A DNA stretch of 5,433 nt, taken from contig JAKAAI010000116.1 of assembly GCA_021797055.1 (NCBI GenBank), positions 1 through 5,433 of the forward strand, written 5' to 3'. This stretch comes from Thermoplasmata archaeon. GTDB lineage: Archaea; Thermoplasmatota; Thermoplasmata; Thermoplasmatales; Thermoplasmataceae. The position numbers and the translations under genes were made by a program. Positions 1 to 4,513 of this stretch are shown here, piece by piece. Each line of letters starts with the position of its first letter. Positions within the stretch are counted from its first letter, which is position 1. Under the pieces are notes generated by a model. That model ran no database searches, was not told the DNA's origin, and worked only from the letters and a program-made list of their open reading frames with translations.

Positions 1-26
1 ATCGAGGCGAACATTGGGCCGCTAGA

Positions 27-39
27 TTTTTTCAAAAAA
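27..39. terminator. Back-to-back oligo-T tracts, likely two-way terminator
   Basis: Six T residues on the plus strand (27-32), a single C, then six A residues (34-39), which read as six T residues on the minus strand. The minus-strand T run begins seven bases after the tRNA 3' end, where an archaeal oligo-T terminator for the tRNA is expected. The plus-strand T run lies directly after a TAG at 23-25, so it could also end a gene arriving from the left. That archaeal RNA polymerase stops at T tracts is established; use of this tract in both directions is inferred. Confidence 0.5.
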
Positions 40-45
40 GAGGGA

Positions 46-130
46 TGCAGGGGATGGGATTTGAACCCACGTATCCCTACGGAACCAGACCCTCAATCTG
101 GCGCCTTTGACCAATCTCGACAACCCCTGC
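46..130 (-). tRNA. tRNA-Leu, anticodon GAG
   Basis: On the minus strand the 7-bp acceptor stem is GCAGGGG (130-124) pairing with CCCCTGC (53-47), followed by discriminator A at 46. The T arm is GTGGG-TTCAAAT-CCCAT. The anticodon arm is CCAGA-TTGAGGG-TCTGG, placing anticodon GAG at 94-92, which reads CUC and CUU leucine codons. A long variable arm (around TTCCGTAGGGATAC) makes it a class II tRNA, as leucine tRNAs are. The D loop contains GGTCAAAGGC, typical of archaeal tRNA-Leu. The gene has no intron, and CCA is not encoded, so the 3' end must be added by CCA-adding enzyme. Confidence 0.96.
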
Positions 131-153
131 TCTTGGACGGGTAATCAAAAAAA

Positions 154-163
154 CATATTTAAT
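154..163 (-). promoter_or_regulatory. TATA box for tRNA-Leu
   Basis: The minus strand reads ATTAAATATG, a good match to the archaeal TATA box, centred about 28 bases before the mature tRNA 5' end. Transcription would begin a few bases upstream of the tRNA, leaving a very short leader for RNase P to remove. The assignment rests on position and composition. Confidence 0.55.
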
Positions 164-254
164 TTTGGTAAGGTATTCGCACATTGGGTGGGTAAAAGTA
201 AATTCAGCTAAGATTTTCATTCATCATAGAATTAAGCCTTTTCATATCGAACAA

Positions 255-866
255 TCAGATCGACGTAAAATATATGAATACTGCAGTCAGGACAAGTATC
301 AGAGATATCACATAATCCATTTTATTTGGTTTTATTCCAGAGATAATCTGCCCCAGTGCCCTTTTACTTAGAGTTGTCACGATCATGAGGGAAAGTGCAC
401 TTGAAAGAATGAACACTATGATTATAAGCGAGAATTTGAGCGATCCCATTGCAAAAGCATAGACCATGAATGGAATTATCGCGAAGTCAGGAAAAATACT
501 GACAAGTAGAACAGAATTCTCGTATGCTTCACTTTTAGCTGTTTCTTTCCTCTCTGAATATCCATTCAGTAAAAAATAGGCTGCCACCAATATGAGGGTA
601 GTTTCAGTAGCAATAAATAAAGCATTACTGTAGAAAGAGGACAGCACCAGGCCTAATAGAACAACGATGGCGCCAACAGCAACGGACATCCCCGCATGGC
701 CGGCTCCAAGTAGTAGAGCAATTCTAGATGTCTTGGATCTGCTGTACTTCCTTGAGGCAGAAAGCGCAGCAAGTGGAGCCCAGTGATCTGGTGCAACCAT
801 ATGCACAGAGGCAATGATAATTGAAATGGAGAGTATAAAAGTAAAAGTAATACTGTTTCCAGACAT
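255..866 (-). CDS. Small NiCoT-like (nickel/cobalt transporter type) membrane protein
   Basis: A 203-residue hydrophobic protein with about six predicted membrane segments (near residues 6-24, 48-72, 78-100, 119-139, 144-166 and 183-201). The first segment ends in HMVAPDHW (H22, D27, H28). This is the H-x4-D-H pattern that binds metal in nickel/cobalt permeases of the NiCoT/RcnA/UreH group. A second His lies in GHAGMS (H57), comparable to the GH motif of these transporters. The likely role is moving Ni2+ or Co2+ across the cytoplasmic membrane; direction and metal cannot be read from sequence. It is shorter than classical eight-helix NiCoT proteins. ATG at 866 is chosen over the upstream TTG at 875 because a TATA box is centred 25 bases before the ATG, which fits a leaderless message and would leave the TTG untranscribed. 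No nickel-enzyme gene is adjacent. The family call is fairly sure, the substrate is not. Confidence 0.7.
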   Translation of the reverse strand: MSGNSITFTFILSISIIIASVHMVAPDHWAPLAALSASRKYSRSKTSRIALLLGAGHAGMSVAVGAIVVLLGLVLSSFYSNALFIATETTLILVAAYFLLNGYSERKETAKSEAYENSVLLVSIFPDFAIIPFMVYAFAMGSLKFSLIIIVFILSSALSLMIVTTLSKRALGQIISGIKPNKMDYVISLILVLTAVFIYFTSI

Positions 867-886
867 AGTCGACAATCTTTAATGCG

Positions 887-896
887 CTTTAAATAT
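887..896 (-). promoter_or_regulatory. TATA box, leaderless start of the NiCoT-like gene
   Basis: The minus strand reads ATATTTAAAG, close to the archaeal consensus TTTAWATA, centred about 25 bases upstream of the ATG at 866. The predicted transcription start falls at or next to the A of the ATG. There is no Shine-Dalgarno sequence before the ATG, which also fits a leaderless message. This spacing decides the start codon of the gene. Confidence 0.6.
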
Positions 897-933
897 GAAT
901 ATCTTCTGTTATTAACTCCTTTCTGGAGAATTT

Positions 934-1530
934 TCAGTTTAGAGTTTTATGTGTGTTAGCACTTTCGATCTTCAGAAGTGCGATTTTCTTTTCTATACCG
1001 GGACCATAACCACCAAGGTCTCCGGACTTTCTGATTATCCTGTGACAGGGGATAATCAACGGGATCGGATTCTTTGCGCATGCATTTGCAACTGCCCTTA
1101 CCGCGCGCGGTCTGCCGATCCTTTTAGCTATCTCGCTATAACTTGCAGTCTGGCCATACGGTACATCAAGAAGGGCAGACCAGACATCAAGTTCAAATCT
1201 AGTTCCATGGGCTTTAAGGTTGAATTTAACATTTTCACCTGAAATAAATGCTTCTATTTCCTTCTTCAGTTTCGAATTTTCCCTTACCTCAATCTTTTCT
1301 GATTCAGGGAATTCTAATTTAATTCGATCCTTAAGCATATCTGCGTTATCAGCAATGTCAATCATCAGGACAGCATCTTGGGTGTATGCAACAAGTATGT
1401 TACCGATAACAGACGGAAATACTGAAAAATAAATTCTTTTTTCATAAACTGGATCAATGAAATCATTAATGATACAGCTTCTCTCTCCCTCAACAGCGTT
1501 CATGTTCGGTGATAAAGAACCATCAACCAT
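934..1530 (-). CDS. ogt: Methylated-DNA--protein-cysteine methyltransferase, Ada C-terminal/Ogt type
   Basis: A 198-residue suicide DNA-repair protein. It flips out O6-alkylguanine and transfers the alkyl group irreversibly to its own cysteine. The active site PCHR is at 161-164 (Cys162), followed by GDLGGYGPG (170-178), the conserved active-site loop. The DNA-binding helix-turn-helix spans about 129-150, and Arg145 in VRAVANA matches the arginine finger that replaces the flipped base. Residues about 34-80 form the ribonuclease-H-like N-terminal subdomain (SVIGNILVAYT and following). The stretch RAVRAVANACAKN resembles the C-terminal module of bacterial Ada more than human MGMT. It is somewhat longer than many archaeal Ogt proteins (about 150-175 residues) because of a roughly 25-residue N-terminal extension. 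ATG at 1530 is preferred because AGGGG lies 8 bases upstream; ATG at 1503 (Met10) is an alternative. The neighbours are functionally unrelated. Confidence 0.93.
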   Translation of the reverse strand: MVDGSLSPNMNAVEGERSCIINDFIDPVYEKRIYFSVFPSVIGNILVAYTQDAVLMIDIADNADMLKDRIKLEFPESEKIEVRENSKLKKEIEAFISGENVKFNLKAHGTRFELDVWSALLDVPYGQTASYSEIAKRIGRPRAVRAVANACAKNPIPLIIPCHRIIRKSGDLGGYGPGIEKKIALLKIESANTHKTLN

Positions 1531-1538
1531 ATTTTATT

Positions 1539-1543
1539 CCCCT
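1539..1543 (-). promoter_or_regulatory. Shine-Dalgarno site of ogt
   Basis: AGGGG on the minus strand, 8 bases before ATG at 1530. It supports that ATG over the internal ATG at 1503 and implies a message with a leader, unlike the neighbouring NiCoT-like gene. Confidence 0.4.
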
Positions 1544-1591
1544 GACACGAAGATGCCCTGTAACATTAAAACAGTTATGTAGTTCTTCAAT

Positions 1592-1602
1592 CCTTATATT
1601 TT
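1592..1602 (-). promoter_or_regulatory. Candidate TATA box of ogt
   Basis: The minus strand reads AAAATATAAGG in the 114-base gap between the epimerase stop and the ogt start. A start about 26 bases downstream would give a leader of roughly 40 bases holding the AGGGG site. A second AT-rich element (GTTTTAATG, minus strand, around 1567-1575) is a competing candidate with a shorter leader. The choice between them is uncertain. Confidence 0.3.
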
Positions 1603-1644
1603 CTCAATTATTCTTAAATTATAGAATTTTAACAATCTTTTGGG

Positions 1645-2601
1645 TTAGCTTCCGATGGCTAACTGTTCAATCGATTCTTTCACTGCCTGTACTATTGCAC
1701 CGTCGCTACTGAAGGTGTTTTTCCAGCCAAGCGAACTGAGCTTTTCTATTGATAGTTCTGCGACCTTTACATCACCTTTCCATCCTCTACCGCCCTCCCC
1801 ACCTGTGAAGGCATACCTGACATCCTTAAGCCCAAGTCCTTCAGTTACGTAATCTGCTATCTTCCTGACTGAAGTAGTGCCGATATTTCCAAGGTTTACA
1901 ATGTCTGTTTTACCAAGCTTTTCATGCACATATATGATCGATTTTACACAGTCTGAAACATGCATGTATGACTTTCTCTGTGTACCGTCTCCTAGAATTT
2001 CAAGGGTCTTTTTATCCCTCCTCAACTTGTTTATGAAATCATAGATCACACCATGTGTCGAATTCTTCCCAACAATGTTAGCAAACCTGAAAATTGTCGA
2101 TCTGAAAGAATAATAATGCGAGTATGCTGTTATGAATCCTTCCCCCGCCATCTTGGAAGCACCGTAACTTGAAATTGGCATATATGGTCCATAATCTTCA
2201 GGTGTAGGCATCACAGAAGCCTCTCCATACACAGTGGAGCTTGACGCAAATGCAATTTCTTTTGTGTCCGTGAGCCTCATGAATTCAAGAACCTGGATAG
2301 TCCCGTTGGCATTTACATCAAAATCGAGCTTAGGATTAGCCGAGCCACCCCTAACATCAGAGTTTGCAGCGAGGTGTATAACAAGATCAAAGTGGCCAAG
2401 TCCCGTGAGATTTTCAGCGTTCCTAATGTCGACCTTCTCGAAGATTACCTTCTTATCTTCAATAAGTGGGCGTATGAACCTGTCATCCACATTTGAAAAA
2501 TTGTCAATCCCCACAACTTCATTCTGTTCGGAAAGTAAATCTGTCATGTTCGAGCCTATGAAACCTGCAGCACCGGTAATAAGGATCCTTTTTCCCTTCA
2601 T
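1645..2601 (-). CDS. NAD-dependent epimerase/dehydratase (UDP-glucose 4-epimerase-like, extended SDR)
   Basis: A 318-residue extended short-chain dehydrogenase/reductase of normal family length. The N-terminal Rossmann fold starts ILITGAAGFIGS, with the TGxxGxxG dinucleotide loop at 9-16. Asp33 in GIDNFS is placed to hold the NAD ribose. HLAANSDV (76-83) is the typical HxAA strand. The catalytic set is Ser121/Ser122 in ASSSTVYG and Tyr146-x3-Lys150 in YGASK. FRFANIVG (171-178) leads into the substrate domain. Family members interconvert or dehydrate nucleotide sugars, typically UDP-Glc/UDP-Gal or UDP-GlcNAc/GalNAc, in the cytoplasm to feed glycoprotein or glycolipid synthesis. The C-terminal GWKGDV motif is common in archaeal and bacterial GalE-like proteins. 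Exact substrate cannot be assigned, and a dehydratase is possible. ATG at 2601 is the start, since an in-frame TAG lies four codons upstream. No glycosyltransferase is adjacent. Confidence 0.9.
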   Translation of the reverse strand: MKGKRILITGAAGFIGSNMTDLLSEQNEVVGIDNFSNVDDRFIRPLIEDKKVIFEKVDIRNAENLTGLGHFDLVIHLAANSDVRGGSANPKLDFDVNANGTIQVLEFMRLTDTKEIAFASSSTVYGEASVMPTPEDYGPYMPISSYGASKMAGEGFITAYSHYYSFRSTIFRFANIVGKNSTHGVIYDFINKLRRDKKTLEILGDGTQRKSYMHVSDCVKSIIYVHEKLGKTDIVNLGNIGTTSVRKIADYVTEGLGLKDVRYAFTGGEGGRGWKGDVKVAELSIEKLSSLGWKNTFSSDGAIVQAVKESIEQLAIGS

Positions 2602-2621
2602 GTTCTTCTAGCCGTAATCAT
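2598..2621 (-). other. Possible seven-codon leader ORF overlapping the epimerase start
   Basis: On the minus strand an ATG at 2621 opens a reading frame of seven codons (MITARRT) whose TGA overlaps the ATG of the epimerase in an ATGA junction. AGGGG (2630-2626) lies four bases before the small ATG, whereas the epimerase ATG has only weak AGAAGA upstream. Translation of the short frame could deliver ribosomes to the epimerase start. It is very short and may be chance. Confidence 0.25.
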
Positions 2622-2662
2622 GATACCCCTAATCTGAATTTTGATCTAAAAATTAGCTGGTA

Positions 2663-2675
2663 CCAATATATAAGG
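2663..2675. promoter_or_regulatory. Near-symmetric TATA element in the divergent spacer
   Basis: CCAATATATAAGG lies in the 112-base spacer between two diverging genes. Read on the plus strand it gives a start near 2696 and a leader of about 18 bases for the radical SAM gene. Read on the minus strand (CCTTATATATTGG) it gives a start near 2643 and a leader of about 42 bases for the epimerase. A second box, TGTTTATTC at 2681-2689 on the plus strand, is centred about 29 bases before ATG 2714 and would instead give a nearly leaderless radical SAM message. Confidence 0.45.
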
Positions 2676-2713
2676 TAGATTGTTTATTCTATCGAAACGC
2701 TTCTGCGGCATTG

Positions 2714-3802
2714 ATGACTTCCACATTTGATCAGAGACCGCAGCTGGTTTTCTGGGAAACCACAAAGGCATGTGAGCTTTCATGTATACACTGCCGCGCG
2801 GTGTCACAGAGTAATCCGTCTCCAGATGAAATGAGTCTTGATGATTCTTTGATGTTTCTTTCATCGCTTAAATCATTTGGAAATAGTCCTGTCCTGATAC
2901 TGACAGGTGGAAACGTTATGCTGAGAAATAACATCGGAGAAATTGTTAAATCTATAGGCAGAAACTCAATACCTGCAGCTGCAAGCCCGGCAGTCTCAGA
3001 TTCTTTGACGCCTGAGTCCATTCAGAATATGATTTCAAATGGAATTCATTCCTTTTCAATTAGCCTGGACGGAAAAAAAGCCTTCCACGATATGGTAAGA
3101 GGATCTGGTTCTTACTTCAGAACAATTGATGCTGTAGAGATCCTAAAACAGAATGGCGCAAGGCTGCAGATTAACACTCTTGTCACTGCAGACAACATAT
3201 ATGATCTGCCGTTTATACTAAAATGGTTGGTCGAGAACGGAATCAAGGTGTGGGAAATATTCTTTCTTGTCAGGGCGGGAAGGGGTGTAAACCTCCAAGA
3301 TCTCAATAAGGAGGAGTATGAAGGGGTTTGCATGTTCCTCGTATTCGCTTCCGGGTACGGTATCAATATAAGAACTGTTGAAGGGCCGTATTTCAGGGTG
3401 CTGGCAAAGAGACACAATGACGGCATAATGGAAGATGCAAACCCGGTTGTTGAGAAGATGAGGAACATTGCTGAATCAATGATTGCATCTCCCAGGGAAA
3501 AGGATTATAAGATACCTATAGCCGGAACATCTGACGGAAACGGGATAATATTTGTCGGGCATGATGGATCAGTTTATCCAAGTGGTTTTCTGCCGCTTAA
3601 GGTGGGATCGATTCTGGAAAAGCCAATCAGTGAAATCTACAGAAATAGCGACCTTCTGTTAGCTCTGAGGGATCGAAAGAATCTTGCAGGACGATGTCGC
3701 TCCTGTGAATACAGGGAGGTTTGTGGTGGAAGCAGGGCCAGGGCTTTCCATTATACAGGATCTGTTCTTGGAGAAGATCCGCTCTGCCCTGTTGGAATAT
3801 GA
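2714..3802 (+). CDS. Radical SAM/SPASM protein (AhbC/AhbD/NirJ-like, TIGR04053-like)
   Basis: A 362-residue iron-sulfur enzyme. The radical SAM cluster motif is CELSCIHC (C20, C24, C27), holding the [4Fe-4S] that cleaves S-adenosylmethionine. The next loop reads LTGGN (63-67) where the family usually has GGE or GGD. Residues about 110-230 complete the barrel. The C-terminal SPASM-like region has Cys328, Cys331, Cys337 and Cys358 in CRSCEYREVCGGSRARAF and DPLCP, ligands for at least one extra cluster. CGGSRARA followed by a final DPLC is seen in AhbC/AhbD/NirJ haem-pathway enzymes and in the TIGR04053 group. The opening QLVFWETTKAC, the VRAGRG segment (187-192) and VYPSGFLPL fit TIGR04053 best from memory. 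The substrate is unknown; peptide modification or a porphyrin step are both possible. ATG at 2714 is used; a TTG one codon upstream is equally open. No haem genes or precursor peptide are seen nearby. Confidence 0.85.
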   Translation: MTSTFDQRPQLVFWETTKACELSCIHCRAVSQSNPSPDEMSLDDSLMFLSSLKSFGNSPVLILTGGNVMLRNNIGEIVKSIGRNSIPAAASPAVSDSLTPESIQNMISNGIHSFSISLDGKKAFHDMVRGSGSYFRTIDAVEILKQNGARLQINTLVTADNIYDLPFILKWLVENGIKVWEIFFLVRAGRGVNLQDLNKEEYEGVCMFLVFASGYGINIRTVEGPYFRVLAKRHNDGIMEDANPVVEKMRNIAESMIASPREKDYKIPIAGTSDGNGIIFVGHDGSVYPSGFLPLKVGSILEKPISEIYRNSDLLLALRDRKNLAGRCRSCEYREVCGGSRARAFHYTGSVLGEDPLCPVGI

Positions 3803-3880
3803 CATCTTTATCTCAATCAAAGCAATGCGCGACAAAATAACCTCTCAACACAGATATATGCTCTAATTTAGCAACGAAAA

Positions 3881-3889
3881 GATTATAAC
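3881..3889 (+). promoter_or_regulatory. TATA box before the membrane protein gene
   Basis: GATTATAAC, preceded by the purine-rich ACGAAAA (a possible BRE), is centred about 28 bases upstream of ATG 3914. The spacing would give a leaderless or nearly leaderless message. It lies in the 111-base gap after the radical SAM gene, so the membrane protein probably begins its own transcript. Confidence 0.45.
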
Positions 3890-3913
3890 GCCTCAGGATA
3901 ATAAACGTGGGTT

Positions 3914-4498
3914 ATGTCGTACCTAAAAGGTATTTTCAGCTCAATCAGAATCGTTTCTGCATTTGTTCTGAACGGCATAGTATCGCTGACGTTCTTCTAT
4001 CTCTCTGGTGCACTTAACCTGGTCGGAAGCGAATCCCAGATAATCTATCTTGTACCCGGATTTCTTGCAGGCGGGTTGCTTTTTTCGATTTCGGGTACAT
4101 TGATCAGCAAAGTCAGGTGGTCCACCATTATTTCCCTCGTAGCTGGCGCAATATTGATTGCTTTATTGTTTGCTTTCGTCAACTTTGACAAGTTGCTCCT
4201 TCCTTCATCTGCATTTTCTTACGCCTTCATGTCCGAGGCACCATGCATGTTCCTTATAGCAATCTTCGGCAAAGAATCCATGGCAGACTTTTTCAACAGA
4301 CTGGCAGTGGCAAAAGCAACTGTGTTTGGCTTTTCCCCGCTATTTCTTGCACTTCTGTATGCAATAATCTACATTAAATCCGGTCAGGCACACCTTGTAA
4401 ATTCACTCATCCCTGGGCAGATCATATCAATCATTCTTCTACTTATTTCTTTTCTGGTACCAGGTAAAACACAAAGCAGGGGTGTGGTGACCAACTAG
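3914..4498 (+). CDS. Uncharacterised polytopic membrane protein
   Basis: I do not recognise the family. The 194-residue protein has about five or six predicted membrane helices (near residues 11-33, 43-65, 70-90, 97-118, 136-155 and 162-183), with a short basic N-terminus (MSYLKG) and a polar C-terminal tail (GKTQSRGVVTN). There is no signal-peptide cleavage site, obvious metal-binding cluster or nucleotide-binding motif. The only cysteine is in SEAPCMF (Cys111). Acidic and basic residues near 118-135 (FGKESMADFFNRLAVAK) form a likely cytoplasmic or external loop. The start is supported by a TATA element about 28 bases upstream. It ends 15 bases before the start of a secreted phosphoesterase in the same frame, so the two are likely co-transcribed; a link to export or anchoring of that enzyme is only a guess. 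Confidence 0.75.
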   Translation: MSYLKGIFSSIRIVSAFVLNGIVSLTFFYLSGALNLVGSESQIIYLVPGFLAGGLLFSISGTLISKVRWSTIISLVAGAILIALLFAFVNFDKLLLPSSAFSYAFMSEAPCMFLIAIFGKESMADFFNRLAVAKATVFGFSPLFLALLYAIIYIKSGQAHLVNSLIPGQIISIILLLISFLVPGKTQSRGVVTN

Positions 4499-4502
4499 GC
4501 AT

Positions 4503-4510
4503 GAGGTGAT
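4503..4510 (+). promoter_or_regulatory. Strong Shine-Dalgarno site of the phosphoesterase
   Basis: GAGGTGAT is an eight-base match to the expected complement of the archaeal 16S rRNA 3' end (GGAGGTGATC). It lies just after the stop of the membrane protein gene (TAG, 4496-4498). Seven bases separate GAGG from the codon at 4514, an optimal distance. Its strength argues that initiation really occurs near 4514 although that codon is ACG. The ATG at 4501 overlaps the site but is followed at once by AGG TGA, so it is not a gene start. Confidence 0.7.
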
Positions 4511-4513
4511 AAG

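Noticed and set aside
2..25. Possible last seven codons of a plus-strand gene ending at TAG 23-25
   Set aside because: Only eight codons are visible, too few to support a gene; it is mentioned only with the terminator.
915..930. CTCC-TTTCT-GGAG small hairpin between the NiCoT-like gene and ogt
   Set aside because: The four-pair stem is too weak, and the region lies in the promoter of the NiCoT-like gene; chance is likely.
949..1712. Plus-strand open frames across ogt and the end of the epimerase
   Set aside because: They lie opposite well-supported genes, show no recognisable domain, and have compositions expected of antisense shadows.
3112..3468. Minus-strand open frames across the radical SAM gene
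   Set aside because: They are antisense to conserved motifs of the radical SAM enzyme, with no promoter, ribosome site or family resemblance.
3684..3866. Plus-strand frame of 60 codons overlapping the end of the radical SAM gene
   Set aside because: Most of it overlaps the SPASM cysteine region in another frame, the part in the spacer has no recognisable feature, and no ribosome-binding site precedes it.
4501..4506. ATG at 4501 as the start of the phosphoesterase
   Set aside because: It reads ATG AGG TGA and is in a different frame from the phosphoesterase, so it is part of the Shine-Dalgarno region only.
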